A stretch of DNA of 21,299 nt from Smittium mucronatum (Eukaryota > Kickxellomycota > Harpellomycetes > Harpellales > Legeriomycetaceae). The position numbers were made by a program, and so were the translations under genes. The notes under the pieces were generated by a model. That model saw nothing but the letters and a program-made list of their open reading frames with translations. It was not told the origin of the DNA and ran no database searches. The DNA lies in the NCBI GenBank assembly GCA_001953115.1, contig LSSL01005571.1:1-21299 (forward strand), given 5' to 3'. Shown in pieces: positions 9,321 through 20,252 of the stretch; the stretch's first letter is position 1, and the number at the start of each line of letters is the position of its first letter.

Positions 9321-10758
9321 ACTGATGGTTAATAATATTAAAAACCATAAAAATTACCAATATTATATTTTTTTGCTATTTTTACGATGGCATTTTTTTT
9401 TCCAGATCGATTTAACATATCGATATAGTATGAAAAGTCAAATCTGGACCAATTTAAAAAATCATACAAAAAAAATCATTTTTTTAAATTATTTTCAATT
9501 TAAAAAGGAATAGAAATTTCAAAGTTATATATATTAATAACTTATCCAGTAAAAAACGTTTAAAACCCCAACAAATGATTTTTTTTTTAAAAAAATACTT
9601 GAAATAGTAATTAAATCTACATTAAAAACGCCTGGGAAATTCTTAAAAGAACTATACATCTATTTCAAATCAATTTAAATTCTATATAATAGATTGTATT
9701 TATTCAATTAACAATTTATATTGCACTTAGTTCATATTTATCATAATAAAAATTAATACTTTTTTTTAAAATATAATGATTGATAAGTTGAGTGGGGTTT
9801 AATAATTTTTTTTCTCATTTAGTTAAAGAATATATTTAATACCCAAAGTTTACAAAGATTTTTTTAAAGAATATTAGATATTTTTTTTTGTAAAATATTG
9901 AATCCAATTAGACTTAATACCAAATAATTTAAATATCCAAAATTGTTATGATGTGATATTCAATTTAACTTAAATTTTTTGTGAATATTGAAGCCTCTAA
10001 TATTTGAGGTTCTAAAATATAAATGAGAAACTATAAATCGAATCGTTTATAATTCTTAAAATCTGTCTTTTTTTAAGTGCTCAAAATCTATAAATCACAA
10101 CTATCTATTAAGAATCAACTATCCCAGATATTTTAGGCCAAAAATTTTACAAATCGCTGTTGTAAAAAATTTATGACTTGAAAAAAAACTAATAATCCGA
10201 AAGACTTTGGTAATTGTTATAAATAATTATATTCAAGTGTTTAATAGTTTGAATCTATAGAACAATAATACTATAAAATTTGTTCACAGAGTTTAATTTT
10301 AGAGTATCCATCATGGGGGAGATATTCATGGAACATGTTAATAATTTTAAATAATTGGTTATTAATACTAAGGAGACTCCAAGTCAAATTATATTATACA
10401 AAATTTAAAAAAGTGAAGTGAAGAAAAATAAAAATCAATATTAAAATTATACGGTTTTCAAAAAGTTTCTTAATTGTTTCTAATATACTCTAAATTTGAG
10501 TTATAGATAGAGTTTAAAGACAGATACATAAACAAGCAGCCAGATCACTAATGCTCTAAGAATAGAGCGATTCTATTATTTATATCATTATTAAAAAGAA
10601 TGGCTTTAGAACGTATTAGCTTAAAGTATCTGGTAAGAATTTCACTTATAATACAAGCTATCAAAAATAAAATATAAAATATGAAAAATTTGTAAAATAG
10701 TCAATACCCAAAATTTTTATAAGAAATTATTTTATTTTAAGAAAGTAATAAAACCAAA

Positions 10759-10817
10759 CCGTTTATTTTTTTCCAGGCGTTTTTTTTTACAAAAGCCCAT
10801 TTGTTTTTTTCCAAGCC
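10759..10817 (+). repeat. Short direct repeat, 21-base units 38 bases apart
   Basis: The bases at 10759-10779 and 10797-10817 agree at 17 of 21 positions. Each unit starts CC, contains a T run, and ends CCAGGCG or CCAAGCC. They stand out because C and G are rare nearby. The origin is unknown. Confidence 0.4.
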
Positions 10818-12055
10818 ACTTACGTATTAAATCCGAGATGTTTTTCTCGATGATTTTTTTTAAATATTTCATTAAATGATAAAAACAAAATTAGGTAATT
10901 AGACTCAGTTAGGACCGTTTTTTATGGAATCTACGTCTATTAAGGAAAAAAAAAACAGTACCGTTTATGCTATATCTTTATGTTATTAGATAAAATAAAT
11001 AAACAAAATTTGAAAAGAATATTTATAGCTTTTTCTTTATAAAGAAGTTTTCATGATTAAGCTTTATAAAGTTATGGCCTCATGGAGCTATAATTTAAAT
11101 GTTAAAGCTCAGATCAATAATTTTTTTTAGTGTAATGTATAAATATATATTAAATAAGGTTAAATAAAGCTTTTTATATACTATATCTAGTATTTTTTAT
11201 GAGATAGAAATATAAATTGTTCAGTTTCATTACTAAAATTTTCAACTGTATAGATTTTATAATACGAAGTAATATTAAACAAATTTTAAATTGTGTTATT
11301 TCAAATTATTTCATTTTTCTAATAATTTGATGATTTCTTTTTAAATCTGTAATATATAATAGCTTTTTGGTTGAATATCACCCTTTAATGAAAATCCTCC
11401 AAAAATTTTTTGTCTCGTTTTAATAATATTTTTAGGTTTTAAATTAAATTAATACTGATAAGATAATAACAAATTTAGTTCTTAAAATAATAATCCTTTT
11501 TGTAGAGCAATATCGAAAAAAAATTCTTAATGAAAAGTATAAAGTGTTTAAGTAATGGTTAATTTTTAAAAAGAAATCCATCTAAATTATATGTTTACTT
11601 ATTCAATATATAATAGAACCATATTCCGAATAAATGTTGTAATTAAAAAAAAAATTTGGATAAGAAAAAAGTAAAAATAATCGCAGATCGAATGTTATAA
11701 TTCTTTTAAAAATGTATTATTATGTAGATTGAGAGTTATTTTAGATCATTATGATAAAAAAATTATTGTAACACAATTAAATATATATTTGAAAAAGCGC
11801 ATCATCACACTAGAATTTTTGGTTGAATTCAACCTTGTCCAATAAATGCAAAATATGTTATAAAAAGGGATTAAATAGTTTTAAAAAGGGTATATAAGTT
11901 TCATAAATAAACTATTATTAACTTTCCAGCCAAAATAAGGTTATTAGTGCCAGTTTTTTTAGTAATTTTACCGAAACGATAACCAATTAAAAATTCCATG
12001 CGGTTTTAATCAATTTTTTTAAAATTTATTCTTATTCAATTTAAAAATCGGAACG

Positions 12056-12073
12056 GAAACTGAAACTGAAACT
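12056..12073 (+). repeat. Microsatellite (GAAACT)3
   Basis: Three perfect copies of GAAACT lie end to end, preceded by CGGAACG. This is a simple tandem repeat with no further evidence of function. Confidence 0.8.
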
Positions 12074-12558
12074 CATATATATTATTAAACAAATATTTAA
12101 CCGATTTTAATTTCAATTATATGACGGTTATTTGATTTAGAATGCTTTTGACTATTTATAAATATTGTTTAATTGAAGTTTAAATATACTATAATATAAA
12201 ATCCTAAAAGCTATTTCTAAATTTCTTTAATTATTAGCCAAAACATAATCCATTTAATCTTCATTTAAACATAAAATAAATCTCAAATCAATTCTCTAAA
12301 AAATTTTTTTTATCAAAACCGTATTTTTTAGGACTATATATCATTTGACACTTCTATACGCTCAAAAAATAAAATAAAGTATTTTTACATTATTTTAATT
12401 TATTAATAATAATAGATTGAAACTACAGCATGATAAGAATTGTCATAATTTTTTTGTCTAAATAGAGTAGTTTCTACGAAAATTAGCCCCAATCGAATCT
12501 ATTTACCGAGTTTGGTTTTTATAATCCAATTAAATATTTTAAAAAAATCATTAAAAAA

Positions 12559-12646
12559 ATTGACTTGGATTTTAGTAATAAATGGCTTGGGATTTGTATG
12601 AAAATTGATATATTTGGCTTGAATTTGTCCGAATTGGTTTGGAAAA
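12559..12646 (+). repeat. Cluster of degenerate TTGGCTTG-ATTTGT units
   Basis: Related strings occur four times: TTGACTTGGATTTTAG near 12560, TGGCTTGGGATTTGT near 12583, TTGGCTTGAATTTGTC near 12614 and ATTGGTTTGGAAA near 12633. Spacing is irregular (about 20-32 bases). The pattern suggests an old tandem array or part of a repeated element. No coding sense was found. Confidence 0.35.
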
Positions 12647-12919
12647 AAATACAGCAGCCTGATAAATTATAAAAAAACTTGAAAAAAAATTACTCGAGTT
12701 TAATTCCCATGCCTCAGCTAATGATCATATTTTGTGAAAATTAGCTCATTTGTGATTAGTGCGCACTTTTTTTCTCTGTAATTTCAGCTTTCTTAAATCT
12801 AAAAGCATTGAACAGTTATTTAGAAAAATAAATTATCAAAACTTGTAATGGTTCTTTGAAGCTCTCCCATATTATGTAAAAATCACCATCAGCATAAATT
12901 TCTCCTCAATTTTATAAAA

Positions 12920-12939
12920 AATATTTTTTAAAAAATATT
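12920..12939. repeat. Perfect 20-base AT palindrome
   Basis: AATATTTTTTAAAAAATATT is its own reverse complement and contains only A and T. Such palindromes arise readily in this composition; no function is implied. Confidence 0.6.
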
Positions 12940-15809
12940 ACCACAAAATTTATCTAGAAAATTTCCATCACTGCATACATAAATTCATTGTTACTAAAAT
13001 GGGAACTGGAGTAACTTTAATGATAAAAAAATTTATTGCAGGATTTATGAACAGATTCTAGAATTTATTAAGATATCCAAGAGAGAAGAGAGATTTTTGA
13101 ATATGATTATAAAAACTTATTACTTGATCCAAACTTTCTCACCAGAATTAGCTGTAGTAAAAGGTTAAAATTCTGATATCTGCATTCCAATATAGTATAT
13201 ATCTTTTAAATAAATAGGTCCTATATAAGCAACGCGATTAACGGTTCAATTTGAATTCGCCTACAAAGAATTAATTTTTCAATTTTTCCTGACTTAAAAT
13301 TTACCGTAATTCCCAATTTTATAGTTTTAATTTCATTCATTGGATATTTTCCTAAATATTTTTTTTTACAATTGACGATTGTTTCTGTAAAGTGTTCAAT
13401 ATGCGCAAAACATATATTTTATTTAAATATCCAATAATATGTCGACAATGAATTAAAATAGGTATAAATAGCACATATCCAACATCTTCATTATCAATTA
13501 TCGCATTAATGAACTAATTTCAATGAAAAGGCTGCGTACTAATAAACATCAATTACTGATACACTATATTAGAATAACTCATCATCTAATGTTTTCACAA
13601 TAAAAATAACATATGACATATTTGTAGTGCCTTAGAAAGAAGAAATTTGCCCTAATGAAAGGTATAAAAGGAACACAAATTCGCTCCTAAAATGAATAAT
13701 GGGATATTTTACCGATTCAAATTCTAGTAGTTTACTTTCTAAATTTAACGATTCCTTTATCTGAATAAAATAAGAAAATATCTTCAACAGAAAGTAGCAA
13801 TCTATTATATTTATCTTATACTTTATCTTTAGAAAGCAGATTAAATTAACGTTCCATTAAAATTTATAAAATATTCTTATTTACCTAATTTAGTTTATGT
13901 ATACTACTTTAGTATTTTTAGAATCATGCATATATCTTGAATAATACCAATAAAAACAAAGCAAAATAATCCAAATCAAAATTTAAAAGATTATAATTAT
14001 CACTAAAAGTAATATAATTTATTTTTTGTCAAACTTTTTCAACAGAATTTTTCACATAGCAATTTTACATTGATCATAAAATTTTTTGTGTTAAGGTAAT
14101 AAAAATTTTATATTAGCTAAAAAAGTGGTAATTATCTAAACCTCAACAATATTCATGCTTCAGTGGGTGTAATTTAGATAAGAAATTGTCTAAAAATACC
14201 ATATAAATTCATTTCTCGTTTCAAGTTATAAAATAATTTTTTGATTTGTGGATTTTTGAAAATCTCGAGCGATGTAATCTTCTTACCATTAAAAAAAAAT
14301 AGTAATAAAGATATTTAATTAACTAAAAATTATATTTAATAAATTTAAAGGTCATTATTTTTTTGAATTTAAAGTTACAAGCCCTTTATAAATTCAAAAT
14401 CACCAAGATTTTGAAAAATGAGATAATTCAAAACTTTTAAACTCAAAAATTTAAAACTTAAATTATAATTTGGATACGAATTTTTTTTATATTAGCCCAT
14501 TATTGAAACCCAAATTTCAAATCAAGATCGGAAAAGCTTAATAGGTGGTCTTTGAGATGTTTATAAATAATTAAAAAATATATTATCTGTATAAGTATTC
14601 GCGATTATTAAATGACACTAGGCTTATATTATTTCAAAGAAAACAACGAAAGCTTGATTCTTTTTATTGAATAATATTAGCTTGTTTTTAGAATTATTTG
14701 CAAAAAAGACAGGTTTTTGAAAAAATTTGTAAAAATATACACATTTGAATCTATTTGTAAAAATAGACTTGTTTTAAATCAAACATTCATTTTGGCTAAT
14801 CAAAATCGTATTTAATTTTTTTTATAAAATGATTGGCTATTAAAAAACTTTCTTAAATTAAATCACACTTAATTTTAATTGAAATGTTTTTTTTTTTAAA
14901 GAATCTGTATAATTCTAACCCTTTCTCAAGCAAATTCAGATAAAATTTTGGGTACTCAATAACTTAACTGTTAAATCAAAAAAAGACCAAAAAACTGAAC
15001 ACAAATGTTAAACTTTAGATCAATTAAATATATTAAGTGAGTATTTAAAAATAACTTCACTCTAATTTATTAAATGATTTTAAATACTACCTCTATAAAG
15101 GAGATAAAAAATGAGATTTTTCTGGCTATAAAATTCAAATAAAAATTCTTTATTTCCAATATAAATTTAGTATTAGTCCTATTGAAAATAGCTAGAACTT
15201 ATCACGATAGAAACATCTTCTTAAATATCAACAAATGCTATAATAATACTTCATGGCAAATATAAAAAGATAATAATGTTCTTGAAAGAAAATCAATAGT
15301 AATATCATATAAAATACAAAGCTTTTATACATATAAGTGAAACTAGAAAATAAAGTCTAGTACTTCTTTTTAAAAAAAAATCTACCAATTTCATCTCTAA
15401 ATCATAATAAATAAAAATAAAAAATTTTCAAAAAATTTAACAAATTAAGTTATAAAGTAGGTCCTAATAAATAGTTCTATTTGAATTAAAGTGATAATTA
15501 AAAAATAAGATAGAATAAAGCTCATACTTATTTTCCCAGTCTTAGAGAATAAACAGGTTACTATTAAACTGTGAAAGATACACTAAAAAGAATAATTGAT
15601 TTTATTAAATAACTTAAAATATCCAAAAACTAATAGATGACTAAATTTCGAATATTTATGATTTAAGTTTATTGATGTACTTTTCAAGGTTGCTGTTAAA
15701 ATATTATTTTCTTATAATTATGATGAATTAGCGAAGTGATGAGATAAATATATAATTAATCTCAAGTTGTTAGAAAATCATACATGCCTAAGTATATCCT
15801 CTGCTATTT

Positions 15810-15830
15810 TACTTTTTTTTAAAAAAAGTA
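15810..15830. repeat. AT palindrome TACTTTTTTT-T-AAAAAAAGTA
   Basis: Ten-base arms are perfectly complementary around a single central T. In a minus or plus transcript it would fold into a weak A-U hairpin. It may be chance in this composition. Confidence 0.55.
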
Positions 15831-15863
15831 CCTAAAATAAAATGAAAAAATAAACAACGGTAA

Positions 15864-16019
15864 TATCAATCAAACTCTCATTATGTAGAAAAGCCTATCA
15901 GAATGCTAGTTAAATACATAATTCCACTTTTAACAATTAAGTTATTGGGAATCCCTCTGTTTCGGGTTTACTTGGGTATAGAGGTGGAGAGGTATAAAAA
16001 AACTTCAAAAAAAATATAA
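15864..16019 (+). pseudogene. Coding-like fragment, weak Ty1/copia RT resemblance
   Basis: A 51-codon open frame lies between stops at 15861-15863 and 16017-16019, with an internal ATG at 15903. Its G+C is higher than its surroundings. The end reads LLGIPLFRVYLGIEVERY, which loosely recalls the part of copia-type reverse transcriptases after the YVDD block (D.GE...FLGIE..R). The residue pattern before it does not clearly fit, and nothing after the stop continues the homology. It could instead be an unrelated gene shred or chance. I include it because codon composition and base composition both depart from the background. Confidence 0.2.
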
Positions 16020-16072
16020 GGCTCTAATTGAAGCTAGGTGCGATTGGAATTTATGAAATTTATGAATTTATC

Positions 16073-16123
16073 CATTCATTTTACAAAAATAATTTACAAT
16101 AATTTTCATTGACAAAATGAATG
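16073..16123 (+). repeat. Inverted repeat, 10-base arms, 31-base spacer
   Basis: CATTCATTTT at 16073-16082 is complementary to AAAATGAATG at 16114-16123. The stem would hold only two G-C pairs. It lies between the coding-like fragment and the G-rich island and might mark an element end. Confidence 0.35.
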
Positions 16124-16261
16124 ATTTTTCTAAAAACGTGTTTATTTTAGCAAACCTTTTCAAAAACACCGTCTATTTTTTCAAATATCCTTTAATTTTA
16201 TTTCATCGAATATAATTAATATAAAAAAAACAAGCTAAAGATAGAAAAAACAAAGAAATAT

Positions 16262-16505
16262 AAATGCGGTAGGATGATAATTCCTTACTCAGTAAAAGTA
16301 ATTAAATATGAGAAGAGAGTATAAAACTTAATAGATGAGGGAGTGGGTATGGGTAAAACTTAATAAATGTAAGAATGATGCTGAGACAGGAATATAACAC
16401 GAATAAAAAAATATGGAGTTCAAGTGTGTGGGATTAAGCGCATTATAGAGGGGATGGGGAAGATCAAAAGATGAAGAGAGGTGAAAACGGGAAGAATAAC
16501 TTGAA
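16262..16505 (+). other. G-rich, purine-biased island
   Basis: Across about 240 bases the plus strand becomes strikingly rich in G and poor in C (for example GAGGGAGTGGGTATGGG at 16348-16364 and GAGGGGATGGGGAAG at 16447-16461), unlike everything around it. A short direct repeat is inside: TAAAACTTAATAGATG at 16321 and TAAAACTTAATAAATG at 16354. Two frames are partly open (one gives CGRMIIPYSVKVIKYEKRV, the other RMMLRQEYNTNKKIWSSSVW) but stops break both, and I recognise no family. It could be a decayed exon of an unknown gene or element, or a purine tract with a structural role. Confidence 0.35.
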
Positions 16506-17779
16506 TACTTACGTTTTTTAGCACATTTTAACTATCAAACTTAACCTTATATATAAATTTGTAAAACCAAATGCTTTTGACTGATCATTTTCTTTTTTAG
16601 ATGCTGAAATTAAACACATACTTATTATTTATTCATATAATTTATAACTTCATCCCAAAAAATATATATGAAGGACAGGGGTATGTAGTTTGTATTCGAA
16701 TTTTTAACTTTCAGTAATAAGGTATTTTTACTAGATTTCTTGGAAAAATTACGTCCAGCGAAACACAAATATTGTATGGATTTAGTAATTATCATGATTT
16801 TAGTTAATGTAGTATGTTTTTAAAAAAAATTAGATAATTTTATTATCGTAACACAAAAATTTTTATAATCAATGTGAAATCACTCTGTAAAAAATTCTGG
16901 TGAAAAAAGTTTAAGAAAAAAGAAATATGACTTTTACTGATAATCTTTAGTATTTGGATTATAATCTAATGTTTTTATTGTTATTATTCAAAATATAAGC
17001 GAAATTAAAAACATTCAAAAGCTGTATACATAAAGCATTACCCCGATTAAGTGTGCACCTCGTCTAAATTTTGATAATTCAAATAAAAGTTTTGAGAATC
17101 AATTTACTGTTGGTAAATTTATAAAATTTGATTAATGTAAAAACTATCAAAGGTAGATAATATTGGATTATATTTATTAAGATGCTTAGATTCAATAAAT
17201 CATTAGCCAAAAATTTAGAATATTGATTTGGATTTGTTTTTTTAGTTTTAAATTGCTAATAGCCAAAATATCGAGATTTTTTTGGCGCTAAATCACAAAA
17301 AATAGGGCACATGTTTTATTTTTTTAATTCTAAGTATTTTTAATATATATTTTTTTCATCATTTTGTGCTAAAGTTATCAAGGCTTTATGGATATATATA
17401 TATCAAAGGATATTTAATGGTTTTACTCAATTGAGCTCGATTTATCTTTTATGCTTTAAATAGTGTAATTAAGAAAATTGTTAAGTAAATTATTAGAATT
17501 AAAGCTTAAATAACAAGATACTTCTATTATATACTTATATGGATATATAAGTGATTTATTTTTATATTTCATAAATTTTAAAGTAAACTAAATATTTGAA
17601 AAATTTAATATAGGCTTTAAAAAAATGTCTAAAAACTTAACTAAAGAAATCTTGAATATTTCTTTGTTTTTACTTTTTCTTCTTTTTTACTGCATTTGAT
17701 GAGAATATTTTTGCAATCGAGTTCCTAAAACGGAATGTTTTTGGGAATTTTATTTTAAAAGAGCATTTTACCTCCTTTA
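16506..17779. other. AT-rich flank at the 3' side of the transposase remnant
   Basis: No gene is supported from 16506 to about 17640. Positions 17641-17779 may be the extreme C-terminus and 3' end of the minus-strand transposase: the minus reading is Lys/Glu rich (KKEEKVKTKKY), but this has no family anchor. A perfect hairpin AAAGAAAT-CTTGAAT-ATTTCTTT lies at 17643-17665. A short (AT)n run is at 17393-17403. No terminal inverted repeat for the transposon was recognised. Confidence 0.5.
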
Positions 17780-19391
17780 TATCTGTATTCTAAATTCAAT
17801 TAAAAGTTTATATCTTCAATAAAAACAATCTTTTCCTTCAAATATGGTAACTTTTCCCTAACTTTGGAGATTCTATTTCAAAAAATTTATTAAATGAAAC
17901 TATCATTTTTCAGTTATCTGATGTCTTATACCTTTATTACTGTTTTTTGAAAATTCCTGTGTGTCAGTAATAGCGCTATTAATTTCTTCAGTTACTGAAT
18001 ATATATATTCATTTTAACGGTTTTCATCCATATTTAAAAATTGCTTTAATTGGTTATAATCGACTCTTTGCTCGATGTTGAAATTTCACATAAAGCTTTT
18101 TAAAATATCGGAAATAGAATTTATCCATTTTTTAAAATATATGTTTTTTTCTCATTAATGCCGCAAATATTGTTTTATATTATTCTTCTAAATTTGAAAT
18201 TATTTCTGCTTTTGAAAAGCTTTTATATATTGTTTTAATTGTAATATCAATCCAGGGCTACAAAGATATTTTATAAGGATCCAATAAATGAGCTGGATTA
18301 TCAAATAAGACTTCGAAAGCATCCATAGTAATTTTTATTTATTTTTCTTGAAGAATAAATATTTTTCTTTAGAAAAATCATTTAAATCTATAAAAATTTG
18401 AATCAATAAATATTTAAAACAATTTTTAAAGACCCCTAAGATCCTGATATTCACGAGCTGCTTCCAGGAGTTCAAATTTGGAGAAAAAAAAATAACTAAA
18501 GTTACATCATTTCAAAATTTGAAGAATTTCATTGTGTATTATCAAGTAAAATTAGAAATTATTCTTCATTAAAAATCATCTAAAAATGTTAAAAGACATT
18601 TGAAAACCATTTTTAAATAAAATGGCATACATCCAAAAAATTTCCTGTTTATAATAGAGATTGGTAAATTTTTTTCCTCTGATGCATTCCTGATATTTAC
18701 TTCTCTCAATCATAGACATAGGTATTTTCATTGTTCAAGTGGGGTTGCCTAAAAGCACTATGTTACTCTGTGCTTCATTTTTTGTATTATCTTTTAGGTC
18801 TAATACCCTAAGAAAGGTGCAAAATAGTATATATCGGGACTAAGAGAAAAAAAAGCCCTGTTTCATCCATGTTAAAATTTTCCTGGATTTTATTAAAAGA
18901 TGATAGAGCGCATATTTTCAAGCTTAGCCAGAATTTCAGAATAATTTTTGTTTAATTTAATTTTTTTGTCGAATAAAAATACTATTTTTATATTATTTCT
19001 TTTGCGAAATCTGTAGTTCCATCCATTAGATTAGCTGAAATCAGAAATATCTAATTTCTTTAATATTTTATATGCGATTTGAATTATTATGGATGGAGAA
19101 AGAACGAATTTGGAATTAAACTAAAATTAATCCATTCTAAAATTTTTACTTCTATTTCTGGATATTTCGGACCTACAACCTACAACCTTCAACAAATTAT
19201 TCTTCTATTCTATTGAAATTATTTTTTGATCTTTTTAACATTTTCCAAATTTTTTTTACTGTTTTTATCACAGAAATTTTTGATATTCTAAATTCTCTAC
19301 CCAGAAACTTTTTGGAACTTTTGGGCATTTTCCCAAAATTCTTATTATTTCCGGTCTTTAGTCTCAGAAATTCTAGTTCCTCAAACTTTTT
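17780..19391 (-). pseudogene. Degenerate pogo/Tigger-type DDE transposase
   Basis: Read on the minus strand across all three frames, this is a CENP-B-like transposase of the Tc1/mariner superfamily. N-terminal helix-turn-helix (19391-19197): LGREFRISKISVIKTVKK. Second DNA-binding part (about 19170-18893): KYPEIEVKILEW, then KKLDISDF and RFRKRNNIK. DDE domain: NFNMDETGLFF at 18877-18845, with the first Asp at 18865-18867; GTMKIPMSMIGRSK-like sequence (a TGA replaces its Gly); LILLDNTQ at 18555-18532, with the second Asp at 18541-18543; NLNSWKQLVNIRI, where the third acidic position reads Asn. C-terminal part: DNPAHLLD, SKAEIISNLEE, DYNQLKQFLNMDEN. At least seven frame changes and many stops rule out function. 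The total span fits the usual 500-600 residues of the family. Terminal inverted repeats were not identified. Confidence 0.93.
19197..19391 (-). pseudogene. CENP-B-type N-terminal helix-turn-helix of the transposase
   Basis: This is the first readable piece of the transposase, open for about 64 codons to a TAA at 19197-19199. It includes KMPKSSKKF followed by LGREFRISKISVIKTVKK, matching the family pattern (..S...LA..FGIS.STVS.I.K) of the psq/CENP-B-N DNA-binding domain that recognises transposon ends. No convincing ATG in frame was found upstream. A 75-codon plus-strand frame over the same bases is only its antisense shadow. Confidence 0.75.
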
Positions 19392-19440
19392 TTTATTACT
19401 ATTAAAAATTTTACATAATTTTTTTTTAAATTTTAATTAA

Positions 19441-20089
19441 ATAGATGTCGAAAGTTCTAATAAAATTTATTTAACAAAACTTAAATCTTCCTTTAAAGTT
19501 ATCTTTACTATACTTTAAAAATTTATTGATTTTTTTTTGGATGGTATAAGAATATCAGAAGGCTTAATAAAGCTAATACAAGAATATCTTCAAAAATGAA
19601 TAATTAAAATTTTTAAATGTTTTTTATTAATACTCTTTTCATTTAATGCTTTCTTTTTTGATTTTTGATTTTCAATTATTGATTATTTAATAGTATATAT
19701 TTTATAAATTTTTTTATAATTAATGCGATTCGTTTCAGTTTCATTAATGTAAAACTTCGTCAAAAATGTAGAAAATATTTAGATTTTATCTCCAAAAAAA
19801 ATTTATAAGACCGCTTGTGATTTAATATATATAATTTTGTTATAAAAAAATGCATAAATTCATGTGTTCAAAAACATAAAATTTAAAAATCCACAAATAT
19901 ATCTATCTGTATCCTTAACCGCACAAATAAAATTATTTTTATGTGCAAAAATAAAAATTATTTTGTAACCAATATCATCGTATCTTATTTAAATTGTAAT
20001 TTTTATTAATATACATTAAAAAATTATTAGGAACCTAATAAAATTAAAAAGCTATTTTATTAGTTATCGCAAAGTGAGCAAAAATTCCT
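19441..20089. other. AT-rich spacer upstream of the transposase remnant
   Basis: No coding frame or RNA gene is supported. In the sense of the minus-strand transposase this is its 5' flank, where a terminal inverted repeat and promoter would have been. I could not recognise either. The end of the segment, from about 19900, is slightly less AT-rich. Confidence 0.5.
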
Positions 20090-20127
20090 AAGTGCACATT
20101 TTAAACCTGGATAAAAAATGAGCACTT
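20090..20127 (+). repeat. Hairpin with 13-base arms
   Basis: AAGTGCACATTTT (20090-20102) and AAAATGAGCACTT (20115-20127) are complementary at 12 of 13 positions, with a 12-base loop. Three G-C pairs and a defined loop make it stronger than the usual AT palindromes here. Related strings TGCACTTA (20546) and TGCACATTTC (20649) recur nearby, so it may belong to the neighbouring small repeat unit. Confidence 0.55.
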
Positions 20128-20252
20128 ATCCCTTTCAGGGTCAGTTGCACAAAAATGGCTTCTAAGTAAAGTCTGTAAAAATCAATTTTGCAAGTAAATC
20201 GCAACCTCACGGCATTTAAAGCAAGTATAGTTACGTTTCAAAATATATTTAA

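Larger units (their letters stand above)
9321..12900. other. AT-rich region without a supported gene, part 3
   Basis: No coding frame with family resemblance was found. A 62-codon frame at 9325-9513 has no motif and is expected by chance. Small local repeats exist at 10759/10797, 12056-12073 and 12559-12646, listed separately. A minor hairpin GCTCT-AAGAAT-AGAGC lies at about 10553-10568. Between 11930 and 12130 there are several scattered pieces like CGGTTTTAATCAATTTT and CCGATTTTAATTTCAATT that suggest an old duplicated sequence, but I could not define units. Confidence 0.55.
12901..15860. other. AT-rich region without a supported gene, part 4
   Basis: There is a perfect AT palindrome at 12920-12939. 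A stop-to-stop frame of 56 codons lies at 12998-13168 (+); it has no ATG near its start and no recognisable motif. The region 13620-13760 reads slightly coding-like in two frames (for example KEEICPNERYKRNTN) but matches nothing I know. A motif ATTTGTAAAAATA is repeated at 14725 and 14753. A second AT palindrome is at 15810-15830. I can assign no gene. Confidence 0.55.

Noticed and set aside
9325..9513. 62-codon plus-strand frame
   Set aside because: It is short, has no motif and no conserved context, and its length is expected by chance.
10255..10415. About 50-codon plus frame containing SWGRYSWNMLIILNNW
   Set aside because: It is Trp-rich but unrecognised, with a length expected by chance and no continuation in other frames.
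12998..13168. 56-codon plus-strand stop-to-stop frame
   Set aside because: It has no nearby ATG, no motif, and a length within chance expectation.
16348..16372. GVGMGKT as a Walker A nucleotide-binding motif
   Set aside because: The spacing of the first Gly is wrong and stops lie on both sides within a few dozen codons, so it is a chance string in G-rich sequence.
19213..19440. 75-codon plus-strand frame, Phe/Leu rich
   Set aside because: It is the antisense of the transposase helix-turn-helix, which reads sensibly on the minus strand.
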